Source: Natronorubrum thiooxidans
GTDB taxonomy: Archaea > Halobacteriota > Halobacteria > Halobacteriales > Natrialbaceae
Length of the DNA: 61,925 nucleotides
Direction of reading: 5' to 3'
NCBI RefSeq assembly: GCF_900156475.1
Contig: NZ_FTNR01000017.1
Span: 1-61,925, forward strand
This document shows, in pieces, positions 1 through 7,742 of this stretch. The stretch's first letter is position 1, and every line of letters begins with the position of its first letter. The notes beneath the pieces were generated by a model. That model saw nothing but the letters and a program-made list of their open reading frames with translations. It did no database searches and was not told where the DNA came from. The position numbers and the translations under genes were made by a program.

Positions 1-87
1 CCCATCCCGAACACGGAAGATAAGCTCGCCTGCGTTACGGTGAGTACTGGAGTGGGCGACCCTCTGGGAAACTCGTTTCGCCGCCTC
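1..87 (+). rRNA. rrf: 5S ribosomal RNA, 3' part (first tandem copy, cut by window edge)
   Basis: The first 87 bases are nearly identical to the complete 5S gene that follows. They include the conserved CCCATCCCGAACACGGAAGAT loop region and the CTCTGGGAAACTCG 3' helix, and end at the CGCCGCC closing strand. The 5' third lies outside the window. It differs from the second copy at two positions in the helix around 25-30 (CTCGCC against CCCGTC). It presumably ends an rRNA operon lying to the left. Confidence 0.9.
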
Positions 88-103
88 CATTCATATCGTA
101 GCA

Positions 104-148
104 GCGACCGACAGTGGTCTGACGGCGGTTCGATTCCGCCGGTCGGCA
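104..148 (+). pseudogene. tRNA 3'-half relic between the two 5S genes
   Basis: A perfect T arm is visible: 5-bp stem GGCGG (124-128), loop TTCGATT (129-135), CCGCC (136-140). It is followed by a 7-nt 3' acceptor strand GGTCGGC (141-147) and an A discriminator. The matching 5' acceptor strand GCCGACC is absent upstream, and a full-length tRNA would run into the first 5S gene. This looks like the 3' part of a tRNA left after a duplication or deletion in the 5S region. Its amino-acid identity cannot be read because the anticodon arm is missing. tRNA genes commonly follow 5S in haloarchaeal rRNA operons. Confidence 0.5.
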
Positions 149-149
149 T

Positions 150-271
150 TACAGCGGCCATAGCGGCGGGGTTCCTCCCGTACCCATCCCGAACACGGAA
201 GATAAGCCCGTCTGCGTTACGGTGAGTACTGGAGTGGGCGACCCTCTGGGAAACTCGTTTCGCCGCTTCCA
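150..271 (+). rRNA. rrf: 5S ribosomal RNA (second tandem copy, complete)
   Basis: About 122 nt with the haloarchaeal 5S pattern: the 5' strand AGCGGCCATAGC pairs with the 3' strand GCCGCT, with the conserved CCCATCCCGAACACGG and GAGTGGGCGACCCTCTGGGA segments between. It starts one or two bases after the tRNA relic, so the two 5S copies are in tandem. Ends are estimated from base pairing and may be off by a few bases. Confidence 0.9.
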
Positions 272-1006
272 CTCATACTTACTACTCGCAGCGAGCCATA
301 GCAGCGGCTGTCTACGGATTTTTGTTGTGTGATGAGTCGGTCAAGTGTGATCGGCTTCGATCGCAGAAATCACTCGCTTCAGTGGTTATAGCGACTGAAT
401 CGATTTGGATATTATGAACCGAGAACGGATACTGCGTCAGCTAATGATGCTCGGTGTTTGATTTGGCTTGCTGATCTATCGCTCTTCTATATAATTTGAG
501 AATTTGAAAAGTCCGGTATTAACTTTCTCAAAAAGCAGTTCACGACTGGTAGACAACTACGATTTACAGTCCGTCGACGAGGGTTCACCGAATTACATTG
601 TAGTTGATGAGAGTTCGCTTCAAATCGATAGTCAGCACGATCAGCTGTATTTCGCTTCGATCCTAAAATGAACAGAGTACCACACTTGCCGTTATTTTTG
701 CCGACTATCTCTATTCTCATAAAACTCCTTCTGCAAGAGTGGTCTGAAAATATGACTTCGAAGATACTGCATTTCTCATCGAGGAACAAACAATTTTCGA
801 ATTCTACTTCATCACAAAGGCTCTGATTTCGATATGGAAACCGTAATGCTGTCCAACATATATTTAGAGTGATATAGAACTACCCCTCCTTATTTTCAAA
901 CCATTTCATGTTGTGAATCTACTGGCCACAAAATGGTAGTTTCGACAACCTTTCACTAAAAATAACATAAATTAAACATATATGCAAGAGACAGTATCGA
1001 TAGATC
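272..1006. other. AT-rich spacer after the rRNA region; no supported gene
   Basis: About 735 bases with no convincing coding sequence. The longest reading frame (487-789, minus strand, 100 codons) has a basic, cysteine-rich, non-haloarchaeal composition and no recognisable domain. Bases 288-307 resemble the first 19 bases of the 5S gene. The remainder is AT-rich and probably holds the rRNA transcript end. Confidence 0.6.
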
Positions 1007-1014
1007 CCACTAAC
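1007..1014. repeat. 8-bp target-site duplication, left copy
   Basis: CCACTAAC directly before the left inverted repeat; the same 8 bases follow the right inverted repeat at 2085-2092. This direct repeat fixes the insertion boundaries. Confidence 0.85.
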
Positions 1015-1030
1015 GGGCGGTGGGGAAGAA
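1015..1030. repeat. Left terminal inverted repeat of the IS
   Basis: GGGCGGTGGGGAAGAA; it pairs with the reverse complement of 2069-2084 with two mismatches. Confidence 0.85.
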
Positions 1031-1036
1031 TAGATC

Positions 1037-2035
1037 TCACAGCATGATATTGGGGCTAGCGACATTGTTTCCGTGGTTATGATTGGCGAGTGCAACAGCC
1101 AGACGAAGGCAGAGAGCGATGAAAACGTGTGATTTGACCCTTACTCGGCCTCGGACCCTCGGGGTCCCGAGGCCGAGATCCTTGCAGACACCAATCGCTG
1201 TTTCTACCTGTGAGCGGTTTGAATACGTCTTGTCAAGTTGTTCCTGCCGAAGACGAGCCGTGTCGCTGTGCTCTTTGATACGATCTTCGACGCGGTAGTC
1301 GATATCAAGCGGATCAGCCGTGTTTCGTGGGTTATACGGGGCAATCGGCACGACCGCCTGCGCCAGCAGGTGGTCGTGCCACTCAAGCATGTCAAACTCC
1401 GAGTCACCGATCATCCAGCGTGGCGATTCGACGGCGAGCGCGTCGTGTGTGACGCGCATCGCCGTCTCCTGATCGACTTTCTTGGCTGGTGTGAACGCTG
1501 CTGCGACAGGAATGTTGTTCGCTGCGGTCACGATACAGCAGCCGTAGCCGTAGTAGAAGTCGTCTTCAGCGTGATCGTAGTTCCACTGAGCGTCCTCATC
1601 ACGCTGATCGACAGGAATGTCTGTTTTGTCCATTCGGAAGAACTTGCCGAGCGGGACCTGCTCGGCAAGCTCATGGACTAACTTAATGAAAACCTCTTCT
1701 GCGACGTGTTCGAAGTCAGCGATGAACCGCGAGAGCGTCCGCCGGGACGGCGGGCGCTCGAAGCCACACTGTCGCCAGACATCCTCGTTCCGAAGCTCTC
1801 GTGCCATTGGACGAGGGCCGTAGATCTCGTCGTAGAAACAGTGGAGAATGCCTTTCAGAAGTTCGGGTGGCTCATGAACCCGTGTTCGCCCCCTTGAATC
1901 GGGGGCGAACACGGGATAGTCTGTCAAAAACGCGAGGTCAAGGTTTTCGAAAAGTGCTGTCGTCTCTGTTTCCAGAGCTTTGAAAACCTGTGCGACCGTA
2001 TTATTATCCGGTAGGACGGCTTTGTTGCTGGACAC
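1037..2035 (-). CDS. IS transposase (DDE type)
   Basis: 332 residues, the sole gene of the element at 1015-2084, catalysing its transposition. Candidate catalytic acidic residues lie in MDKTDIPVD near residue 140, IGDSEFD in the middle, and the C-terminal YSNRSQVETAIG, which has the Y-(2)-R-(3)-E spacing of IS4/IS5-type transposases. The N-terminal third (ELLKGILHCFYDE, RRTLSRFIADFE) looks like the helical DNA-binding region of these enzymes. There is no frameshift or internal stop, so it is probably active. The DNA contains two long perfect or near-perfect hairpins within the reading frame (1144-1177 and 1879-1915). The exact IS family was not established. Confidence 0.85.
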   Translation of the reverse strand: MSSNKAVLPDNNTVAQVFKALETETTALFENLDLAFLTDYPVFAPDSRGRTRVHEPPELLKGILHCFYDEIYGPRPMARELRNEDVWRQCGFERPPSRRTLSRFIADFEHVAEEVFIKLVHELAEQVPLGKFFRMDKTDIPVDQRDEDAQWNYDHAEDDFYYGYGCCIVTAANNIPVAAAFTPAKKVDQETAMRVTHDALAVESPRWMIGDSEFDMLEWHDHLLAQAVVPIAPYNPRNTADPLDIDYRVEDRIKEHSDTARLRQEQLDKTYSNRSQVETAIGVCKDLGLGTPRVRGRVRVKSHVFIALCLRLAVALANHNHGNNVASPNIML

Positions 2036-2068
2036 ATCAAATTCGTCCTACCACTTCCTTGTGAAGCC

Positions 2069-2084
2069 TTCTGCACCACCGCCC
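2069..2084. repeat. Right terminal inverted repeat of the IS
   Basis: TTCTGCACCACCGCCC; reverse complement matches 14 of 16 bases of the left end. Confidence 0.85.
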
Positions 2085-2092
2085 CCACTAAC
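2085..2092. repeat. 8-bp target-site duplication, right copy
   Basis: CCACTAAC, identical to 1007-1014. Confidence 0.85.
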
Positions 2093-2767
2093 GTTTTTGA
2101 ACCTGAACTGTTTTGACGAAAAATCGTTGCCAACTTTACAGGTAGCTCCCTGTACTACTGTTCATAAGAGGTGAATACGTCGAACGGCATCTGCGTATTA
2201 CCTTGGTACCGAAATTAGTATACTGGTTTATTATTCGAATGACTAATTTTGAGAGAACATCAGCAGTGTAGATCACTTTGGAGTCCGATGTTCCAGCCAC
2301 TTCGAAATCTCGCTATGCTGCAAGACTGGCAGCTTCATAGGCCGCAGACGGAATGTCTTTGATTACGAAACTTCACTTCCGGATATTCGTCTCGTGTTTC
2401 TGTTGAGAGCGATGATCCCTAATCAATTCGACGGAGTCGCTGATTGATATTCCCAGAGCTGTTTTCCTGGTAATTGAAAGTAGGTGAAGAAGATGTGATT
2501 ATTGAGGGTATTGTCATTGAGTTACAGTAGTACGGATGTAAGTGATGCAGCAATATTTTCGCAACTATCGTAGCTACTGATTCTCAATGTACACCCAATC
2601 GCACGACGACCCTGTGTATGGGGTGTAATCTGTTTTAATTGTTACTATACGTGTAGCCACTGGTCGAGTTGATATAATCGAAGATTGTAACTATCGTCGT
2701 AGTCAGGGACCTGAGCAGTGACGAAAGAACTGTATATCCTGACGCACTACTTGGCTGTAGACCAGCT
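2093..2767. other. AT-rich spacer between the IS and the sulfur module
   Basis: About 675 bases without a supported gene. The right end holds the promoter of the HTH-rhodanese gene. Nothing else was recognised. Confidence 0.55.
2731..2738 (+). promoter_or_regulatory. TATA-like box of the HTH-rhodanese gene
   Basis: TGTATATC lies 30-37 nt before the ATG at 2768, the distance expected for an archaeal TATA box in front of a leaderless or very short-leader transcript. Confidence 0.5.
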
Positions 2768-3871
2768 ATGGCGGATAACCAGACTAAAGCCGTACTCGAG
2801 GATTTGCCGCCGAGTTCGAAGTTCATTTATAAAACACTCGAAGACAGCGGCCCAATGACACTCAAGGGGCTAACCGAGGAGACGATGCTTTCCTCACGGA
2901 CGGCGCGATACGGGCTGGATCAACTCGACGAAGCTGGTCTCATCGATTCGTCACCTGCTCTCCATGATGGGAGACAGACGTGTTACAAACTTGCTACTGG
3001 TTCTTGCGGGGACCAGAGTGACGCGGGATCTACAGTTATTGTCTCACCTGAGTGGGTCGAAGAGCGGCTCTTAGAGTTCGAACAAGACGATCCGGGGCTT
3101 CGACTCGTTGAGGCAGATGACGAGTACGATCCGGGGCACATTCCGGGAGCAGTTCAGGTCGACGTTCTCGGTGACCTTGTTGACGTCAACGGCTGTGGAA
3201 TCGCGGACAAGCGATGTTTCGAGGAGTACGTGGGAGCTCGTGGAATCTCGAAAGAGAGTACAGTCGTAATTTATAGCACGCATCACAATCAGTACGCGGC
3301 GTATCTCTACTGGCTGTTCAAGTACTATCGTCACACTGATGTTCGACTTCTTGACGGTGGAAAGCAGCGGTGGGAAGCGCTCGGATATCCGACAACGACT
3401 GACCGCCCTGAGGTCACTCCACAGGAGTACAGTGCACACGCACCCGATGAGCGGATTCGCGCCTATCGAACCGATATCGAAGCGGCGCTTGCACAGGATG
3501 TCACTATCGTCGACGTTCGATCCTCACCGGAGTATCACGGCGATCTAACACAGCCACCGAACAAGGATTTGCCTGAGGCTCGCACTGCAGGTCACATCCC
3601 GGGCACGATTCATATCACGTGGTCGGAAGTGATCGACGAAAACGGAGAGTTCAAGGATCAATCGGAGCTGGAACAACTGTTTCGCAGTCACGACAGTTCC
3701 CCCGAGACGGAGACAATTGTCTACTGCCATGTCGGGGAACGCTCGTCAATCGTCTGGTTCGTCCTCTCAGAACTGCTCGAGTACCAGACTGTTTCCAACT
3801 ATGATGGCTCCTGGATCGAGTGGGGGAACCTGATTAATGCGCCGGTCGAATCCGACGTAGAAGAGACGTAG
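2768..3871 (+). CDS. Winged-helix/rhodanese fusion sulfurtransferase
   Basis: 367 residues. Residues 10-75 form a winged-helix-like segment (KFIYKTLEDSGPMTLKGLTE, RTARYGLDQLDEAGLI, then a Lys-Leu wing), as in haloarchaeal MarR/ArsR-type regulators. Residues 90-210 and 230-360 are two rhodanese repeats, each with a D/GHIPGA/T motif. The second has the active loop YCHVGERSS with Cys320 as the persulfide-carrying cysteine. The first repeat has no catalytic cysteine, as is normal for thiosulfate sulfurtransferases. The family moves sulfane sulfur between thiosulfate or persulfide and a thiol or cyanide. A DNA-binding domain fused to a tandem rhodanese is unusual and may couple sulfane sulfur status to transcription. 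SQR lies downstream on the same strand. Confidence 0.8.
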   Translation: MADNQTKAVLEDLPPSSKFIYKTLEDSGPMTLKGLTEETMLSSRTARYGLDQLDEAGLIDSSPALHDGRQTCYKLATGSCGDQSDAGSTVIVSPEWVEERLLEFEQDDPGLRLVEADDEYDPGHIPGAVQVDVLGDLVDVNGCGIADKRCFEEYVGARGISKESTVVIYSTHHNQYAAYLYWLFKYYRHTDVRLLDGGKQRWEALGYPTTTDRPEVTPQEYSAHAPDERIRAYRTDIEAALAQDVTIVDVRSSPEYHGDLTQPPNKDLPEARTAGHIPGTIHITWSEVIDENGEFKDQSELEQLFRSHDSSPETETIVYCHVGERSSIVWFVLSELLEYQTVSNYDGSWIEWGNLINAPVESDVEET

Positions 3872-4077
3872 CCGGGCTAGAAACGGAACGCAGGCCAGTT
3901 GGTGACCTGGGACGGCTGATGGATTCTTGGGCGATCGATAGATTTCAAGCGACTGCACTGTCGATAACGAATGGACCAAGCAATATTTTCCGTATCGTCG
4001 TTGTGGCGATCTTTCCCACACAATTGTTTCTGAAAGACGTGTGTTTAGATGGATCAGACTACAATATTCGACTGTAC

Positions 4078-5250
4078 ATGACGAGAATAGCGATACTGGG
4101 TGCCGGCTCTGGCGGAGCCATGACGGCGAACATCCTTCGGCGCAAACTGGATGGGGACGAAGCGGAAATCACTGTTGTCGACAAGAGTACTGACCACTTC
4201 TACCAGCCCTCGTTTTATCTGGTGCCGTTTGGATATCTCGAGCCCGATCAGTCACGGGATATCAATGACCTTCTTAAGCCGGGTGTCGAGTTCGTCCACG
4301 ACGCTGTGACGGGTGTCGACCCTGATGCCCAGGCAGTTGCACTCGAGGACGGCGACGACCTCGAGTACGACTACCTCGTGGTTGCGACCGGCCATCGACT
4401 CGATCCGAGCGCGATGCCTGGATTGACTGAAGCGTGGGAGGACCACGACGATGTCTATCCGTTCTACCACTACGAGGCTGCCCTCGAGATGCGCGAAGCC
4501 CTCGAGAACTTCGACGGGGGGACGTTCCTCGTTACGCAACCCGACACGCCGATCAAGTGTCCTGGTGCGCCGTTGAAGATGACGATGCTCGCGGAAGACT
4601 ACTTCCGGCGACAGGGCATTCGCGACGACGTCGAGGTCATCATGACGCGAAATGCCGAACACCACTTTGGTGTCCAGCCGTACCGTGACAAACTCTACGA
4701 AATCTGGAACGACCGCGACATTGAGTTCAAGGAGAACTTCTCGGTCGAAGAGGTCGATCCCGACGCGGGCGTCGTCTACGGCGCGGACGGTGAAGAGATC
4801 GAATACGATCTCTACGCACCGGTCACACCGCAGTTCGGTCAGAAGCCAATTACCGAGAACTCGCCGCTGACCGAGGGCTCCGAGGACGGCGAGTACGTCA
4901 CGATCGATAAACACACCTGCCAGCACGATGGGTATGACAACGTCTTCGCGCTTGGCGACTGTGAGAACGCACCCCACTCCAAGACGGCCGCAGCAGCTCG
5001 CAAACAGGCTCATATTGTCGGCAAGAACCTGACGTCACTGGTCCAGGATAAGCCTATGCGTGCCGAGTACGACGGCTACGCGGCCTGTCCGTTGCTCACT
5101 GAGAAAGGGAAGGCAATGGTCGCCGAGTTCGACTACGATGGTGCCATCTCCGCACCTGTCGAGAGCAAGATGAACTGGATCATGGACGTTAACGTCCTTC
5201 CATCCGTCTACTGGGACGCCTGGATGAAAGGCTACGACCCACTTCCGTAA
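4078..5250 (+). CDS. sqr: Sulfide:quinone oxidoreductase, type II-like
   Basis: 390 residues, membrane-peripheral flavoprotein. It oxidises sulfide to a protein-bound or acceptor persulfide and reduces quinone. The N-terminal FAD motif is AILGAGSGG (5-13). The two catalytic cysteines typical of type II SQR can be seen: Cys161 in IKCPGAP and Cys337 in YDGYAACPLL. A second FAD contact is ALGDCENAP (291-299), and the amphipathic C-terminus ends PSVYWDAWMKGYDPLP. The reading frame extends 53 codons upstream to 3919. The ATG at 4078 was chosen because the FAD motif begins five residues later and a TTTAGAT box lies about 30 nt upstream. The DUF1641 gene follows after 3 nt, so the two are surely cotranscribed. 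Assignment is strong; the sulfur acceptor is unknown. Confidence 0.9.
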   Translation: MTRIAILGAGSGGAMTANILRRKLDGDEAEITVVDKSTDHFYQPSFYLVPFGYLEPDQSRDINDLLKPGVEFVHDAVTGVDPDAQAVALEDGDDLEYDYLVVATGHRLDPSAMPGLTEAWEDHDDVYPFYHYEAALEMREALENFDGGTFLVTQPDTPIKCPGAPLKMTMLAEDYFRRQGIRDDVEVIMTRNAEHHFGVQPYRDKLYEIWNDRDIEFKENFSVEEVDPDAGVVYGADGEEIEYDLYAPVTPQFGQKPITENSPLTEGSEDGEYVTIDKHTCQHDGYDNVFALGDCENAPHSKTAAAARKQAHIVGKNLTSLVQDKPMRAEYDGYAACPLLTEKGKAMVAEFDYDGAISAPVESKMNWIMDVNVLPSVYWDAWMKGYDPLP

Positions 5251-5253
5251 ACA

Positions 5254-6099
5254 ATGGCACAGAAAGATCAACCGGTCGACGGCGACTTCGATGGGACTGC
5301 CTTCGAGTCTGCCGAAATAAACGAACTCGCTCGGACGCTCGAGGAACACGACGAGGAGCTCGCCGAACTGCTCGAACTTCTCGTCGTCGTCCAGGAGCTT
5401 TCCGAGGATCTCGCACCCGAACTGCGTGAGGCCGCACACGACTCTCGGGAGCCGATCGCGGAGTTGCGTATGGCCTTGGAGAGCGAGGACACGCTCGTTC
5501 TCATCCAGCGTGTCGGTGAGAACGCCGATATGCTCGTCGAACTCCTCGAAAAGCTCGAGGTTGCAGACGACCTCGTGAGTGATCTGGTCCCGGAACTGCA
5601 GACGATCGTTCGCGAGAACCGCGAGACGATCGCTCGACTGCGGGTCGCCGTAGAGCGCGAGGAGACGCTCGTCTTGCTCGAGCGGCTCGGTGAGAATACC
5701 GACACGATCATCGAACTGCTCGAGTTGCTCGATGTAACGTACGATCTCGCAGAGAATCTGATTCCGGAGGCTGTCAACGTCGCTCGCGAGAACCGAAAGC
5801 CGATCGCGGAGCTGCGGATGATGGTCGCCGGCTTCTGTAGCACGTACTCCGAGGCCAACCTCGAGCCACACCAGCTCGGACAGAACCTCGGTAACATGCT
5901 CGTGCTTGGCTCCAAACTTGGTGATCAGGAACTCATCGACACCGTCGAGTCGGGGCTTGGTGCATTCACCGAAGAGGAGCCACCGGAGAAAGTCGGTGTG
6001 CTCGGAATGCTCGGTGCGCTTCGTGATGACGATGTCAAACAGGGACTCGGTGTGCTCATCGAGTTCCTCCGACGCATGGGTGCCTCGAAGTCGAAGTGA
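5254..6099 (+). CDS. DUF1641 protein with 58-residue internal repeats
   Basis: 281 residues, very acidic and almost entirely helical, with no signal peptide or membrane segment. It starts 3 nt after sqr. An internal repeat of exactly 58 residues can be seen: REPIAELR at 65, RETIARLR at 123 and RKPIAELR at 181, each followed by a Leu/Glu-rich helical block; a partial unit precedes residue 65. The C-terminal part (about 200-270) contains the NLGNMLVLGSKLGD and LGMLGALRDDDV segments typical of DUF1641. Members of this family are found beside SQR or formate dehydrogenase genes and are thought to be accessory or anchoring subunits; no biochemical role is established. The immediate coupling suggests it partners SQR, perhaps at the membrane. 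Confidence 0.85.
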   Translation: MAQKDQPVDGDFDGTAFESAEINELARTLEEHDEELAELLELLVVVQELSEDLAPELREAAHDSREPIAELRMALESEDTLVLIQRVGENADMLVELLEKLEVADDLVSDLVPELQTIVRENRETIARLRVAVEREETLVLLERLGENTDTIIELLELLDVTYDLAENLIPEAVNVARENRKPIAELRMMVAGFCSTYSEANLEPHQLGQNLGNMLVLGSKLGDQELIDTVESGLGAFTEEEPPEKVGVLGMLGALRDDDVKQGLGVLIEFLRRMGASKSK

Positions 6100-6318
6100 C
6101 CGGCTTCGGGTCGAATGACCTATCCTACGCTCCTCGAACCCGATCGATTAGGCCACCTCTCTTTTCGTCGCCGGCCGTAGCGTGTGTGGGAGTCTCTGGT
6201 ATGTCACTATAACGGAGTAGGGCAATTATTTCGCGATCTTCCGGTATTCTATTCGGAATACGAAAAAATATCTTTTTGAAAAGGGATTATGGTTGCGAGG
6301 TTCCTAACCCCAGATGTA

Positions 6319-6993
6319 ATGTCCGAAGACGAAAGTGACGCAAGTGGATTCCCACTCATCGGGGACCGGTTCCCCGATCTCGAGGTAGCGACGACGCACG
6401 GACCCAAGACGATCCCTGACGACTACGAGGGTCAGTGGTTCGTCCTCTTTAGCCACCCTGGCGACTTTACGCCGGTCTGTACGACTGAGTTCGTCGGTTT
6501 CGAGCAGCGCCGTGAGGAGTTCGAGGAACTCAACGCTGAACTGATCGGCCTTTCGATCGACCGCGTTCACTCCCACATCAAGTGGACCGAATGGATCAAC
6601 GAGGAACTCGATGAGGATATCGGCTTCCCGATTATCGCCGACGAGAGCGGCGACGTCGCCGACGCGCTCGGCATGGTCCATCCCGGTCAGGGGACCTCGA
6701 CGGTCCGTGCAGTCTTCATCGTCGACCCCGAGGGAGTCACCCGACAGGTCCTCTATTATCCAAAAGAGATCGGTCGCAATATCGACGAAGTTCTTCGCTC
6801 GCTCGAGGCGCTCCAGACCTCCGATGAGGAAAACGTCGCGCTGCCGGCGAACTGGCCAGCGAACGACAACTTCGGCGACAAGGCACTCCTCTCGCCGCCG
6901 GGAACCGTCGACGAGGCGAAAGCGCGAACGGCCGAAGCCGCCCAGGAGGGGTACGAGTCATACGATTGGTGGTTCACCCTGAAAGACATCTAG
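6319..6993 (+). CDS. 1-Cys peroxiredoxin (Prx6/AhpC-TSA family)
   Basis: 224 residues. Thioredoxin fold with the peroxidatic motif [13 protein letters not shown] and Cys54, followed by the Prx6-type C-terminal dimerisation region (residues 150-224, ending [12 protein letters not shown]). No other cysteine is present, so it is a 1-Cys enzyme needing an external reductant. It reduces hydrogen peroxide, organic peroxides and possibly polysulfide-derived oxidants. An in-frame ATG also exists at 6289. The later ATG was preferred because an AAAAAATAT box (6263-6271) would place transcription start near 6294. Its place in the sulfur module fits oxidative stress arising from sulfide oxidation. Confidence 0.9.
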   Translation: MSEDESDASGFPLIGDRFPDLEVATTHGPKTIPDDYEGQWFVLFSHPGDFTPVCTTEFVGFEQRREEFEELNAELIGLSIDRVHSHIKWTEWINEELDEDIGFPIIADESGDVADALGMVHPGQGTSTVRAVFIVDPEGVTRQVLYYPKEIGRNIDEVLRSLEALQTSDEENVALPANWPANDNFGDKALLSPPGTVDEAKARTAEAAQEGYESYDWWFTLKDI

Positions 6994-7249
6994 ACACCCG
7001 ACTGCGATACGTCACACGCAGTTCGTGAGGGTGATCCCTGTCAGCTGGGCCCCACCACCTTTCCGTGTGACTGATTTCCTCTACTTGAGCACTCGAAGGG
7101 CGGACTCGAGTAGTGTCAGCAGGCATGTCGCGGACGGCGTATCCACACCCATCAGCGCCGTCCGTTTGTGTGGATGCCGTGGGCTGTTCGTTGCGTCGAC
7201 GAAATCGATCCGAGTTCCGTACGACCCGTTTTTGCTGCCGAATCGAGGA

Positions 7250-7558
7250 TCAGACTGCCGTCTGTTCTTGGACAGACGCGATAGCGGTCTCTATGTCGTC
7301 GTTACTCCGTCCCGTTACCGTCATAATCAGGGTGGTTCCAGCCGGGGTGACGCCGGCTTCGTCCAGCGCGAGGGCTTCTGCCTCGGCATCCGAGAGTCCA
7401 TCCTCGTAGTAGAGTTCGTTGATCCGATCGTGGTGTGTCTGAACGACCTTGAGTGCGAACTGTTTGATCGTCTCGTCGTTCTCGTCACCGTCGGCTGCCA
7501 GCCGATTGATCCGCTCAGGGAGCGAGAGGGAACTCTCGTCGTCGGAATCGTCCGTCAT
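7250..7558 (-). CDS. Small acidic haloarchaeal protein of unknown function
   Basis: 102 residues, starting MTDDSDDESS and ending TAIASVQEQTAV. It is acidic, soluble and helical, without cysteines, membrane segments or a recognisable motif. The frame continues upstream to 7645, but the upstream stretch is basic and proline-rich; the acidic start at 7558 is typical of haloarchaeal proteins. It is transcribed against its neighbours, so it is not part of the sulfur operon. A real gene is likely from composition alone. Confidence 0.6.
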   Translation of the reverse strand: MTDDSDDESSLSLPERINRLAADGDENDETIKQFALKVVQTHHDRINELYYEDGLSDAEAEALALDEAGVTPAGTTLIMTVTGRSNDDIETAIASVQEQTAV

Positions 7559-7708
7559 GCTCGTTTCTCGGCGGCCAAGATACTTATATGCTTTCGACGG
7601 TTCTCGCGGTGATGGATACGTCAGCGCGTTCGAGACCGGTGACACCCTCTCGGTTTTGTGCTCTTGAGGACAGCGCTTTCAGGCATCGAAACGCCCGCTG
7701 AGGACACA

Positions 7709-7718
7709 TTTTTATTTA
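7709..7718 (+). promoter_or_regulatory. TATA-like box of the TrxR-like gene
   Basis: TTTTTATTTA, 25-34 nt before the ATG at 7743; suggests a leaderless transcript. Confidence 0.5.
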
Positions 7719-7742
7719 CCGAACGACACCCTCTATGTACGA

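Larger units (their letters stand above)
1015..2084 (-). mobile_element. Complete insertion sequence, 1070 bp, DDE transposase
   Basis: The element is bounded by 16-bp terminal inverted repeats matching at 14 of 16 positions (GGGCGGTGG.G.AGAA) and by an 8-bp target duplication CCACTAAC. One full-length transposase gene fills it on the minus strand. The target duplication length fits the IS5/ISH1-like range, but the transposase was not matched to a named family. Intact ends, intact target repeats and an unbroken gene suggest a fairly recent insertion. Confidence 0.85.

Noticed and set aside
487-789. 100-codon minus-strand reading frame in the rRNA spacer
   Set aside because: Basic, cysteine-rich product in AT-rich DNA, no start context and no recognisable domain.
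4252-5013. 253-codon minus-strand frame inside sqr
   Set aside because: Shadow of the GC-rich codons of sqr; the plus-strand protein has clear SQR motifs.
7025-7612. 195-codon plus-strand frame opposite the small acidic protein
   Set aside because: Non-acidic, cysteine-rich product; the minus-strand frame has the haloarchaeal composition.
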